The translations under genes and the position numbers were made by a program. A DNA stretch of 64,000 nucleotides from Cellvibrio sp. KY-GH-1 (GTDB lineage: Bacteria > Pseudomonadota > Gammaproteobacteria > Pseudomonadales > Cellvibrionaceae). The stretch lies in contig NZ_CP031728.1 of assembly GCF_008806975.1 (NCBI RefSeq), forward strand, positions 5,249,501 through 5,313,500, written 5' to 3'. The notes below the pieces were generated by a model. That model saw only the letters and a list, made by a program, of their open reading frames with translations, was not told the origin of the DNA and did not search any database. Position 1 is the stretch's first letter. Every line of letters begins with the position of its first letter. Of the stretch, positions 38,135-46,718 are shown piece by piece.

Positions 38135-38527
38135 TTACTGCTCGAGTGAATTCTCGTTAGCGATCTCAGTCTTTTTATTCTTGCGCCAAAACCAGCGACT
38201 GGGAGCCTGGGTAAATTTTTCCAGTTGCTCTTGTTTGTGTGAGGCGTCGGTAAACCAATAGTAATCATTACTGGATTTCGGTTTAAACCAGCCCTTCACC
38301 GGTTCGATGAATTCGATAGTCAATTTAGGCATGCCCAGTTTGCGATCTGAGTTAAAACTGTGGTTCCAATGCACTAGTAAGTCCCGTTTGGCTGTCGCTA
38401 TTGCTAGGTCCTCGGTATCCGTCTTAATAAGCTTGCATGCGATAAAACCAATAACGGGTTCTGGCGCATCGCTGTAATTTTCAAAAAAAATATTCTCACC
38501 AGAGAGTACAACTTTGTAATACGTCAT
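38135..38527 (-). CDS. Hypothetical protein, 130 residues, downstream of the QEGLA gene
   Basis: Not recognised. A soluble protein starting MTYYKVVLSGENIFFEN, with an IEFIEPVKGWFKPKSSNDYYWFTD segment and a Lys-rich C-terminal end. It begins 9 bases after the stop of the QEGLA peptidase gene and is presumably in one operon with it, so the two may act together. Confidence 0.72.
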   Translation of the reverse strand: MTYYKVVLSGENIFFENYSDAPEPVIGFIACKLIKTDTEDLAIATAKRDLLVHWNHSFNSDRKLGMPKLTIEFIEPVKGWFKPKSSNDYYWFTDASHKQEQLEKFTQAPSRWFWRKNKKTEIANENSLEQ

Positions 38528-38536
38528 AATTTACAA

Positions 38537-39874
38537 TCAATCAATTTCTGCGTCGCTCGTGCCATATAAATGTTCTGGCATGGGCAGTTTTTCAAATAAT
38601 TTGCTGAAGTGTTGTTGCACGCGTGCAATATTCATTACCGAAGACATACCGCTGGAAAATCCAAACCACACATAGAGACCGTTCAGGTTTTTAAACATTG
38701 GTGGTAAATATTTGGGGCCAGTAATAACCCCTTCCAAATAACGTTCGTACAACAGTGGTAAATCATCCAGCGTTACCTTGCCTACAAATAACATGGGAAT
38801 AATTTCAGGTACGCCGGAATTAATTGCACTGCGAATAAAGTTTACATTTTCAACAAAGCCTTTTACGTAGGAAATATCCTTGGTAAATACCGAGCCGCCA
38901 GTCAAAGTGCCGCCGCGAAATACGCGTTGGGTAACGCGATAGCTGTCGTGCTCACTCACGCCTCGTTCGATAAAATATTTATAAACTTCGCAGAAGTCAG
39001 CACCTTGTTCTGCAAGGTCTACAGCAACGACACGGTCACTAATACGGCGTGCGCGCTGTGGAAACGAGCTGAAAGTCAGTGTTTCCAACAGTACTGCCAT
39101 GCCTTCCTGAATAGCGGTAATACGCGGTGAGCCAACACTCAGCCAAGTGGCCCAAGGCTGCTCGCGGCCGTTCAGGGTTGTACCTATGTGTACCCAACCT
39201 TCATGCACTTCCAGTACTTGCAAATCGAGCTCAGAAAAAAACGAGCGGCGATTGACTTTAATACAGTCGCCTCCGGCAGAGGCGTCGGACACGATATCGT
39301 CACTAATTTGTACTCGCACTTCACCCGCGCCAAAGTAATCATTCATACGCTCGCGCAGAATTTTTACTGACTCTTCAGCACTAATATGATTAGTGTAAGG
39401 GCGATTCAAATGTTCAACTGCAGGCAACGAAAAAATATGGCACAGCTTCTCACCCATTTGTCGCAAGCTTTTGCGATCCCCGCGCAAGTTGTCGCTCGCT
39501 GAACCATATAGCTGTTTGCTGAAGTGGCCAAACTTATCTGTGCCGCGATGACGCAACAGCTCGATTACTATCTGGTATTGTTCGATAGTGGCTTGCAGTA
39601 TTTTTCCCAGTGCATCATCGCGCCCCAACTGGCGACGCACATCATTTTTCAATTCTTTGAATAACTGTTGGATACTATCCGGCTCGAAGGCCAATCTCTG
39701 GCGCTGGTAAAAATCCTTATCCAGTGCAGGCAATTCCCGTCCTTGTTGTTCGCGAAAACGCTGCTCGATTCCCGCCGGCCATTTAATAGCATCGAGAATG
39801 CGAATCGGTTTTTGCAGGGATACCAGGCGCGTTGAGAGTTGCTTCAGTCGCTCCAGGTAGGCGGGATCGGTCAT
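38537..39874 (-). CDS. QEGLA-motif putative metallopeptidase (DUF1704)
   Basis: A 445-residue protein of the family annotated as flavohaemoglobin-expression-modulating QEGLA protein. The variant motif A-I-Q-E-G-M-A-V-L-L-E (about 250) and the preceding L-E-V-H-E-G-W-V-H-I-G-T (about 225) provide the HEGWVH and Glu residues expected of a zinc peptidase of the MATCAP/DUF1704 type. Residue spacing fits that group. Bacterial function is unproven. First gene of a two-gene unit. Confidence 0.85.
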   Translation of the reverse strand: MTDPAYLERLKQLSTRLVSLQKPIRILDAIKWPAGIEQRFREQQGRELPALDKDFYQRQRLAFEPDSIQQLFKELKNDVRRQLGRDDALGKILQATIEQYQIVIELLRHRGTDKFGHFSKQLYGSASDNLRGDRKSLRQMGEKLCHIFSLPAVEHLNRPYTNHISAEESVKILRERMNDYFGAGEVRVQISDDIVSDASAGGDCIKVNRRSFFSELDLQVLEVHEGWVHIGTTLNGREQPWATWLSVGSPRITAIQEGMAVLLETLTFSSFPQRARRISDRVVAVDLAEQGADFCEVYKYFIERGVSEHDSYRVTQRVFRGGTLTGGSVFTKDISYVKGFVENVNFIRSAINSGVPEIIPMLFVGKVTLDDLPLLYERYLEGVITGPKYLPPMFKNLNGLYVWFGFSSGMSSVMNIARVQQHFSKLFEKLPMPEHLYGTSDAEID

Positions 39875-40163
39875 ATCAAGGCTGCCACATTTGAGTGCAA
39901 GAATGCGCCGGTTGCGGAAACTCAGGCACAGCCATTCTATCGTTAACTGGGGCGTTTGTGGCTAGAATTTGTCGTGGGGTTCGTTGTTGTTTATCGAAGT
40001 TTGCGGTGTCGTGATTGCGTTGGGTGGTACTTTTACGTACTAATCGCCAGAATAGCGCTGCCGGTATCGAGACTCTGTTGGTCGTTAGATCGGATCTTTC
40101 TTTCGATCGTTTCTCTCTTCCGATCAGTGCTATCGTTAGGTCGTTTTCAAGTGAGGTTAATCA
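39875..40163. other. Intergenic stretch between divergent genes
   Basis: About 290 bases with no supported gene. It has TCG/GATC-rich sequence (for example around 40080-40140) with no clear stem-loop. It must hold promoters for both the QEGLA and Rieske genes. Confidence 0.5.
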
Positions 40164-40469
40164 ATGCCTTTTGTTGCGCTGGAAAAACTGCATTTACTGT
40201 ATGACGGCTATCGCAAAGCGGTAACGGTTGGGGGCAAGCCTTTTTTGTTGCTGCAGGAAAATGGACGGGTCGTTTTGTTAAAAAACGCCTGTCCTCATGC
40301 AGACGCGCCGCTCACCCATGCTACTGTTAATGACGGCTGCCTGCGGTGCCCTATGCACGGTATTGAATTCGATTTGAACTCTGGTCGTTCGCGCAGCCCG
40401 GTATGTGCAAATGAACTGGTATTTTTGCCGTTAATTTATCAAGGTAACCAGATTGGTATTGATGGGTAG
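40164..40469 (+). CDS. Small Rieske [2Fe-2S] ferredoxin
   Basis: A 101-residue Rieske-fold protein. Cluster ligands are Cys43 and His45 in NACPHADAPL, and Cys62 and His65 in LRCPMHGIEFD, with normal spacing. It lacks a transmembrane helix or a fused oxygenase domain, so it is a soluble ferredoxin of the NirD/biphenyl-ferredoxin kind. The partner is not in the window. GAGG lies 7 bases before the ATG. It is followed by the DUF4124 gene. Confidence 0.9.
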   Translation: MPFVALEKLHLLYDGYRKAVTVGGKPFLLLQENGRVVLLKNACPHADAPLTHATVNDGCLRCPMHGIEFDLNSGRSRSPVCANELVFLPLIYQGNQIGIDG

Positions 40470-40483
40470 TTAAGGATATTTTT

Positions 40484-40951
40484 ATGCGTTTATTGTTTAA
40501 GGCATTGGTTGTGGTGTTATTGGCTGTGGGTGTAGGCAATTACCTGATTTACCTAAAAACGGGTCAGTTTCCTATCAATAGTGTGCGCGAAAATTACAAT
40601 GGTGATTGGTTGGCTGCCGTTAAAGAATCGATTACGTTTAATAAGTTTGCTGCTGAAGCGAAAAAATCCGTTTCAGACCTGACCGGTGAAGAGCCTGTTC
40701 AGCCTGTACCAACCAAAGTGTATAAATGGACCGACGCCAATGGACAGGTTCACTATGGTGATAAACCCAGAAGCGCTGATGCTGAGCAGGTAGAGGTAAA
40801 AATCCAGAATGCGATTTCCCCACCCGATGACCAAACAGCGGAGGCTGCGGCAGAAGAGCCTGCGCGGGCACAGCAGCAAACTCCATTGGAAAAGGCCCGT
40901 GCCGCCGCTGAATCTATGAAGGCGCGGGTGCAAGAGCAAGAATCTCAATAA
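40484..40951 (+). CDS. DUF4124-domain exported or membrane-anchored protein
   Basis: 155 residues. An N-terminal hydrophobic helix (LLFKALVVVLLAVGVGNYLIYL) anchors or exports it. The DUF4124 motif is at about 75-105 (KVYKWTDANGQVHYGDKPR), followed by an Ala/Glu/Gln-rich helical tail. The family is widespread in gammaproteobacteria and has no established function. It directly precedes mtgA, a cell-wall enzyme, so an envelope role is plausible. Confidence 0.85.
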   Translation: MRLLFKALVVVLLAVGVGNYLIYLKTGQFPINSVRENYNGDWLAAVKESITFNKFAAEAKKSVSDLTGEEPVQPVPTKVYKWTDANGQVHYGDKPRSADAEQVEVKIQNAISPPDDQTAEAAAEEPARAQQQTPLEKARAAAESMKARVQEQESQ

Positions 40952-40960
40952 TTTTTAGCC

Positions 40961-41653
40961 ATGAAAAAAATCTGGCGGTTTTCCGGGCGAATTCTGAAAT
41001 GGTTGTTGCTACTGCTGGTGGCGTATCAGCTGTGGATTTTCGCTCATGTTGTTGTGTGGAAATGGGTAAATCCGGGCGAAACAAGCTTTATGGCAATTCG
41101 TCTGGATGAGTTACAACAAAAAAATGCCAAGGCTGAACTTAAGCACCAGTGGGTGGAATACGCGAAAATCTCCAATCATTTAAAGCGCGCGGTTGTCGCG
41201 GCTGAGGACGATAGGTTTATGGATCACAATGGTTTTGATTTGCGCGGCATTGAACAAGCACTGAAAAAAAATGAGCGGCGCGGAAAATCGGTGGCAGGTG
41301 GCTCGTCCATCACCCAGCAGTTGGCCAAAAATTTATTTTTATCGCCCTCGCGTTCCTATTTCCGCAAAGCAGAAGAGGCCGTAATCACCTTGATGATTGA
41401 ATTGCTATGGGACAAGCGCCGCATTCTGGAGGTTTACCTGAACGTGGTGGAATGGGGCAATGGTGTGTTCGGGGCAGAAGCCGCCGCGCGCCATTATTAT
41501 CGGGTTCCGGCGGCACAGCTTGGGGCATCGGCAGCGGCGCGTATGGCGGTCATGTTGCCCAATCCGCGCAAATACGAAAAATCCATGCCCTCCTGGGTGG
41601 TGCGCCATGCATCTGCCGTGCAGAGACGCATGCACTATTCACAAATTCCCTGA
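40961..41653 (+). CDS. mtgA: Monofunctional biosynthetic peptidoglycan transglycosylase
   Basis: A 230-residue GT51 glycosyltransferase that polymerises lipid II into glycan strands. One N-terminal transmembrane helix (WLLLLLVAYQLWIFAHVVV), the catalytic Glu in VVAAEDDRFMDHNGFD, then GGSSITQQLAKNLFLSPSR and the RRILEVYLNVVEWGNGVFGAEAAARHYY motif. Length is usual for MtgA. It follows the DUF4124 gene by 9 bases. Confidence 0.96.
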   Translation: MKKIWRFSGRILKWLLLLLVAYQLWIFAHVVVWKWVNPGETSFMAIRLDELQQKNAKAELKHQWVEYAKISNHLKRAVVAAEDDRFMDHNGFDLRGIEQALKKNERRGKSVAGGSSITQQLAKNLFLSPSRSYFRKAEEAVITLMIELLWDKRRILEVYLNVVEWGNGVFGAEAAARHYYRVPAAQLGASAAARMAVMLPNPRKYEKSMPSWVVRHASAVQRRMHYSQIP

Positions 41654-41794
41654 TTGTCTTTGAAATTCCGGTGCCAGCCCCTATTTATGCCTGCGTTGTG
41701 CGGTTCTCGCCGCCAACCTTTTACGTTACAATCGCGACCCTTTTTGGGTCTTTGCATTCCGTGGCTGATGATTTTTTGAACTGAGGTGATAGAC

Positions 41795-42049
41795 GTGCCT
41801 ATCTACGAATACCAATGCGAATCCTGCAACCATGAACTGGAAGCTCTGCAAAAACTGAGCGATGCACCCTTGGTGGATTGCCCTGCATGTGGCAAGGCAA
41901 GTTTGAAAAAGCAAATCTCCGCAGCCGGTTTTCGCTTGTCGGGCGGCGGCTGGTACGAGACCGATTTCAAATCGGGCAAGAAAAAGAATCTCGCGGGTGA
42001 GGGCAGCTCCGGCTCTTCGTCTGCATCCAGCTCAGGAACTGCCTCCTAA
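41795..42049 (+). CDS. FmdB-family zinc-ribbon protein
   Basis: An 84-residue protein starting MPIYEYQCESCNHELEALQKLSD, with Cys pairs C-E-S-C and C-P-A-C forming a zinc ribbon, and a Gly/Ser-rich disordered tail. The GTG start at 41795 is favoured by TGAGGTGA just upstream and by the family start M-P-I-Y-E-Y. It precedes aspS as in many gammaproteobacteria. Function unknown, perhaps regulatory. Confidence 0.9.
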   Translation: MPIYEYQCESCNHELEALQKLSDAPLVDCPACGKASLKKQISAAGFRLSGGGWYETDFKSGKKKNLAGEGSSGSSSASSSGTAS

Positions 42050-42100
42050 TCAGGCGCCGTGAGCTATCCATTTACTGTCGATAAATAACGGGAAAAACCT

Positions 42101-43909
42101 ATGCGCAGCCAATATTGTGGCGCTTTAAATGCCTCTCATATCAACCAGGAAGTCACCCTCTGCGGATGGGTGGACGGCCGTCGCGATCACGGTGGTGTGA
42201 TCTTTATCGACCTGCGTGACCGCGAAGGTGTGGTGCAAGTAGTGTTTGATCCGGATGGTAAAGAGAACTTTGCCTTGGCGGATAAAGTACGCGGTGAGTA
42301 TGTATTGCAAGTGACTGGTAAAGTCCGTGCGCGCGCTGCAGCAACGGTTAACCCGAATATGCCTACCGGCGAAATCGAAGTTTACGGAACTGCGTTGACC
42401 ATCCTCAACGAGGCGAAAACTATTCCATTTCCATTGGATGGCTATACCAACGTGGGTGAAGAAACCCGCTTGAAGTATCGCTTCCTGGATCTGCGTCGCG
42501 CCGAAATGCAAAAAAACTTGCGCTTCCGCAGCAAAGTGACCAGTGCTATCCGCAACTACTTGGATCGCAATGGCTTCCTCGACGTAGAAACCCCGATTTT
42601 GACTCGTGCGACCCCCGAAGGTGCGCGCGATTATCTGGTGCCTTCACGCACCCACGACGGCAAATTTTTTGCGCTGCCACAATCACCCCAATTGTTTAAA
42701 CAATTGCTGATGGTTGCCGGTTACGACCGTTACTACCAAATCGCCAAGTGCTTCCGCGACGAAGACCTGCGCGCAGACCGTCAACCGGAATTTACCCAGA
42801 TTGATATCGAAACATCGTTCATGAGCCAAGACCAAATTATGGCCGTGACCGAAGGTATGTTCCGCGAATTGTTCAAAGATTTATTGAACATCGAATTCGC
42901 CGAAATCCAACATATGCCTTTCTCTGAAGCTATTGCCAAATACGGTTCAGACAAGCCGGATATGCGTATCCCGCTGCAATTGGTCGATATCAAAGATCTC
43001 GTCACTGACGTTGAGTTTAAAGTATTTGCCGGCCCGGCGAACGATCCGAAATCACGCGTTACTGCGTTGAAAGTGCCCGGTGGCAATGAGAAATTAACTC
43101 GTAAGCAAATCGACGATTACACCAAATTCGTTGGCATTTACGGTGCAAAAGGTTTGGCGTACATCAAAGTTAATGACAAGTCAGATCTGGAAGAAGGCCT
43201 ACAGTCGCCCATTGTGAAAAACTTGCCGGTGCCCGTGCGTGCAGCGATCCTTGAGCGTGTTGGTGCAGAAAACGGCGATTTGATTTTCTTCGGTGCGGAC
43301 AAGCACAAAGTAGTTACTGAAGCCTTGGGCGCATTGCGCTGCAAACTGGGTGCAGATTTAAACCTCTACACCACCGAGTGGGCGCCATTGTGGGTTGTTG
43401 ATTTCCCAATGTTTGAAGACGATGACAAAGGCGGCTGGACTTCAATCCACCACCCATTCACTTCACCAAGCTGCACACCGGCACAATTGGTTGCCAGCCC
43501 GGGTGACGCCTTGTCGCGCGCTTACGACCTGGTGTTGAACGGTACTGAATTGGGCGGTGGTTCCGTGCGTATTCATTCACCGGAAATGCAGCAAGCAGTA
43601 TTCCAGATTCTCGGTATTAGCCCGGAAGAGCAACGCGAAAAATTCGGCTTCCTGTTGGACGCGTTGAGTTACGGCGCTCCGCCACACGGTGGTCTGGCGT
43701 TTGGTTTGGATCGTTTGATTATGTTGATGGTGGGCGCAAGCTCAATCCGCGATGTGATCGCCTTCCCGAAAACCCAAAGTGCTGCCTGTGTAATGACCGA
43801 TGCACCTGGCACCGTCGACGAACTGCAATTGCGTGAACTGCACATCCGCTTGCGCAACCAGAAAAAAGTGGCTGATGCTGCAGCAGAATCGCCAGAGTAC
43901 GGTATGTAA
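42101..43909 (+). CDS. aspS: Aspartyl-tRNA synthetase
   Basis: A 602-residue class II synthetase of the bacterial long type. N-terminal OB-fold anticodon-binding domain (about 1-100), class II motif 2 [20 protein letters not shown] (about 215-235), GAD insertion domain (about 290-420) and motif 3 [15 protein letters not shown] (about 530-545). Charges tRNA-Asp. First large gene of the aspS-yebC-ruvC cluster. Confidence 0.97.
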   Translation: MRSQYCGALNASHINQEVTLCGWVDGRRDHGGVIFIDLRDREGVVQVVFDPDGKENFALADKVRGEYVLQVTGKVRARAAATVNPNMPTGEIEVYGTALTILNEAKTIPFPLDGYTNVGEETRLKYRFLDLRRAEMQKNLRFRSKVTSAIRNYLDRNGFLDVETPILTRATPEGARDYLVPSRTHDGKFFALPQSPQLFKQLLMVAGYDRYYQIAKCFRDEDLRADRQPEFTQIDIETSFMSQDQIMAVTEGMFRELFKDLLNIEFAEIQHMPFSEAIAKYGSDKPDMRIPLQLVDIKDLVTDVEFKVFAGPANDPKSRVTALKVPGGNEKLTRKQIDDYTKFVGIYGAKGLAYIKVNDKSDLEEGLQSPIVKNLPVPVRAAILERVGAENGDLIFFGADKHKVVTEALGALRCKLGADLNLYTTEWAPLWVVDFPMFEDDDKGGWTSIHHPFTSPSCTPAQLVASPGDALSRAYDLVLNGTELGGGSVRIHSPEMQQAVFQILGISPEEQREKFGFLLDALSYGAPPHGGLAFGLDRLIMLMVGASSIRDVIAFPKTQSAACVMTDAPGTVDELQLRELHIRLRNQKKVADAAAESPEYGM

Positions 43910-43932
43910 TTAATGGATTTCTAATCCATAGA

Positions 43933-43960
43933 AAAAGGGTGGGCAATGCCCACCTTTTTT
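43933..43960 (+). terminator. Terminator after aspS
   Basis: AAAAAGGGTGGGCA then TGCCCACCTTTTTT: a strong GC stem with a T run, 25 bases after the aspS stop. Confidence 0.88.
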
Positions 43961-43995
43961 ATTTCTGATGTTTGATATCTGAATGGGAGCTACTA

Positions 43996-44739
43996 ATGGC
44001 CGGACATTCCAAATGGGCTAACATGAAACATCGCAAGGCGCGTCAGGATGCCAAGCGGACGAAAATTTTCACCAAAATTATTCGTGAATTAACTGTCGCC
44101 GCGAAAGGCGGTCCTAATCCAGCGGATAACCCGCGTTTGCGTGCAGCGGTGGAAAAGGCTTATTTAAATAACCTCAAAAAAGATGTAGTGGAGCGTGCAA
44201 TTGCGCGCGGTGCCGGTACCGGTGAATCTGAGGCTTATGAAGAGTTGACCTATGAAGGTTACGGCGTAAACGGTGTGGCATTTATTGTTGAGTGTATGAC
44301 TGACAATCGCAACCGCACTGCCGGTGATGTGCGCCACGCATTCGATAAAAAAGGCGGCAACCTCGGTACCAGCGGTTCGGTTTCCTATTTGTTTGCACGC
44401 AAAGGCCAAATCAGTTTTGCGCCGGGTGTTAATGAAGATGCATTAATGGAAGCCGCGCTTGAGGCGGGTGCTGATGACGTGGTTATTCATGATGATGGCT
44501 CGGCTGATGTAATGACTGCCTTTGAAGATTTCTTCCGTGTAAAAGATGCACTTGCCAGCGCGGGTTTAAAAGAATCTGAATCCGAAATCACGCAAATTCC
44601 ATCGCTTACCGTGAGCCTTGATAAAGATGCCGCCGAAAAAATCCTCGCGTTAATTGATGCGCTTGAAGATCTGGATGATGTGCAAAACGTCTATACCAAT
44701 GCCGATATTGCGGAAGAAATCATGGAGCAATTGGGTTAA
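43996..44739 (+). CDS. yebC: YebC/PmpR-family protein (TACO1 family)
   Basis: A 247-residue protein starting [21 protein letters not shown], the family signature, followed by the three-domain TACO1 fold ([63 protein letters not shown]). YebC-family proteins have been described as transcription regulators and, more recently, as relieving ribosome stalling at proline tracts. ATG43996 was chosen over 43972 by family start. Confidence 0.96.
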   Translation: MAGHSKWANMKHRKARQDAKRTKIFTKIIRELTVAAKGGPNPADNPRLRAAVEKAYLNNLKKDVVERAIARGAGTGESEAYEELTYEGYGVNGVAFIVECMTDNRNRTAGDVRHAFDKKGGNLGTSGSVSYLFARKGQISFAPGVNEDALMEAALEAGADDVVIHDDGSADVMTAFEDFFRVKDALASAGLKESESEITQIPSLTVSLDKDAAEKILALIDALEDLDDVQNVYTNADIAEEIMEQLG

Positions 44740-44759
44740 TTTTTACGTCGCTGGTATAA

Positions 44760-44825
44760 AAAAGCCGCCATGTCATATTGCTGTCGTATACAAAACGATT
44801 GAAATAATGAACTCTGGCGGCTTTT
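44760..44825. repeat. Long-loop inverted repeat in front of the Xre gene
   Basis: AAAAGCCGCCA at 44760-44770 and TGGCGGCTTTT at 44815-44825 are perfect 11-base complements separated by 44 AT-rich bases containing possible promoter elements (TTGCTG at 44779, GAAATAAT further on). Possibly a yebC terminator with a promoter in its loop, or a miniature mobile repeat. Confidence 0.6.
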
Positions 44826-44846
44826 ACATTGAGCGAGGTGAATGTC

Positions 44847-45449
44847 ATGGATATGAAAATCAATAAAAGCCAATTGCGCCGCGAGCGCGAGCAGCGCGCC
44901 TGGACCCAAAGCCATCTGGCGGAAGTGGCTAATTTAAGTATGCGTACAGTACAGCGGATTGAACGTACTGGTGATGCGTCTATGGAGTCCGCCAGTGCAT
45001 TAGCATCGGCGTTAAATTTGGAATTGGCCGTGTTGATAGAAACCCCGGTTGTGGCTGTTAAATCGATTCGCTTTAAATTATGGGGAGCAATTGGTTTACT
45101 GGGTTCAGCAATTATTGCCTTGGGTTGGTGGTCCAGCGCGGTTGCTGAACAAGTGATGGTTAGTCTATCCATCGAAACACCGGACAAAGTGTATTCCGAC
45201 ATGATGTTATTGAATGAGGTCGGCAAAGAAAGTGAAATTGAACTAGACCACCAATTTCGCATGATTTTCACCACCCAACGCCAAGGGGAGCATTTACTCA
45301 TCACAACCAAAATTTATAATTTTATTGAAAACGAATACCGCTTGTTTTCGAGCCCCGGAATGCTGGTCGCGGACCGAGAGCCTGCTTCCTTGATTGTTAC
45401 TTTCCCTGATGATCAACGTGTAAACCTCCAACTAAAAGCCGATTTCTGA
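44847..45449 (+). CDS. Membrane-anchored Xre-family regulator
   Basis: About 200 residues. The N-terminal helix-turn-helix (QLRREREQRAWTQSHLAEVANLSMRTVQRIERTG) is of the Xre/Cro type. One transmembrane helix (LWGAIGLLGSAIIALGWW) follows near residue 80, then a predicted periplasmic beta-rich domain of about 110 residues. A cytoplasmic DNA-binding head with an extracytoplasmic sensor-like domain suggests a one-component membrane regulator (ToxR-like topology, unrelated fold). Targets unknown. ATG44847 is supported by GAGGTG 6 bases upstream. Confidence 0.78.
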   Translation: MDMKINKSQLRREREQRAWTQSHLAEVANLSMRTVQRIERTGDASMESASALASALNLELAVLIETPVVAVKSIRFKLWGAIGLLGSAIIALGWWSSAVAEQVMVSLSIETPDKVYSDMMLLNEVGKESEIELDHQFRMIFTTQRQGEHLLITTKIYNFIENEYRLFSSPGMLVADREPASLIVTFPDDQRVNLQLKADF

Positions 45450-45566
45450 CCCTCGAAAAACGCGTGTGAAAGCTGAACTTTGTCGGTATTAAATTAACAA
45501 TCTCGCTTGCGTCCACTTAATTCCCATGCAACACTGCGTCATAACCACTGTATAAAGATACAACCT

Positions 45567-46088
45567 ATGGCGCTTATCCTCGGTATTGACCCCGGCTCTC
45601 GCAAAACTGGTTTTGGCATTATCAATGTCATTGGCAGTAAATCGGAATATGTCACCAGCGGTGTGATCCGGATGAAAGATGTGGATGAGTTGCCAGCGCG
45701 TTTAAAAGTAATTTTTGATTCGCTCACTCAAATCATCGAGCAATATTGCCCTCAGGAAATGGCGATTGAACAGGTGTTTATGGCCAAGAATGCAGCCTCG
45801 GCGTTAAAGCTGGGGCAGGCGCGCGGTGCGGCAATTGTGGCGGCGACGGCGCAAAATGTTCCAGTATCGGAATACGAAGCGCGCAAGGTAAAACAATCGG
45901 TAGTGGGCAATGGTGCTGCCGATAAACTACAAGTACAGCATATGGTGAAGACATTATTGTGTCTACCTGCATCGCCACAAGAAGATGCTGCCGATGCGCT
46001 GGCCGTGGCACTTTGCCACGCCAATACACGCGATCATTTAATCCGTATGGCGGGTTCATCCAGCTTCCGTCGCGGGCGGATTGTTTAA
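45567..46088 (+). CDS. ruvC: Holliday junction resolvase RuvC
   Basis: A 173-residue RNase H-fold endonuclease that cuts Holliday junctions with RuvAB. The start [19 protein letters not shown] holds catalytic Asp7, Glu in [11 protein letters not shown], and the acidic pair in [18 protein letters not shown]45567 is the family start; the frame upstream to 45507 is leader. Normally ruvC lies directly before ruvAB, but here a 4-kb reverse-strand block intervenes. Confidence 0.96.
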   Translation: MALILGIDPGSRKTGFGIINVIGSKSEYVTSGVIRMKDVDELPARLKVIFDSLTQIIEQYCPQEMAIEQVFMAKNAASALKLGQARGAAIVAATAQNVPVSEYEARKVKQSVVGNGAADKLQVQHMVKTLLCLPASPQEDAADALAVALCHANTRDHLIRMAGSSSFRRGRIV

Positions 46089-46101
46089 TGTAAATCTTTC
46101 A

Positions 46102-46689
46102 TTAATTCCAGCGCGTTGCCTGGGGTTTATCATCAATATCCAATCGGTGGCTTGCGCGGCTGTTGGCGATTAATAGCGATTCAAAGCGATAAATCGCGTG
46201 TAGTTTTGCCGCGTTGATGCCTAATCGATGACGCAACTCATCCAGCGTTACAGCGGAATATTTTTCAAAAGGATAATGGCCAAGATCCCGTACTGGAATG
46301 GCTTGGCCGAAATTAAATCCCAAATCAAACGCAATTAAATCTTGCCGACAAAATTGATAAGGCGCTGGGTAGAGGTGGGTGATAATCCAGCGAAAAAAAT
46401 GAATTTGCCAACGATGGATGTGATCACTGGAGCCCATAGTAAAGCCGATTACAAAGGCTTCATCCTGATTTCGCAGGCCGCGCCCTAGCAATGCGTGTAA
46501 TGCATCGTGACGAGTGAGATTAATGGCGCCTGGAAAAGCAATGGGGCTGGCGGGGTTTTCGAATAAACGCACCAGCCAGGGAATATCTTCCGGGTTGGCC
46601 GCGGGTAAGGTCGCAATTACCTCCTGCAATGTTAAATCGCCATTATGCAAGCCCGGGTTCCATTCGTACCACTTAATATCTGTAGCCAT
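46102..46689 (-). CDS. Coq4-like protein with an HDxxH motif
   Basis: A 195-residue helical protein. The motif R-H-D-A-L-H at residues 60-65, and the later D-L-G-F-N-F-G pattern, resemble the zinc-binding Coq4 family of ubiquinone biosynthesis. The match is by motif only and I cannot confirm the family. No signal peptide. It lies 29 bases after the putA stop on the same strand and could be co-transcribed with it. A link with putA is plausible, since proline dehydrogenase passes electrons to ubiquinone. Confidence 0.6.
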   Translation of the reverse strand: MATDIKWYEWNPGLHNGDLTLQEVIATLPAANPEDIPWLVRLFENPASPIAFPGAINLTRHDALHALLGRGLRNQDEAFVIGFTMGSSDHIHRWQIHFFRWIITHLYPAPYQFCRQDLIAFDLGFNFGQAIPVRDLGHYPFEKYSAVTLDELRHRLGINAAKLHAIYRFESLLIANSRASHRLDIDDKPQATRWN

Positions 46690-46718
46690 AAACCCCTCGC
46701 TAACGTGTTTTACTGAAG

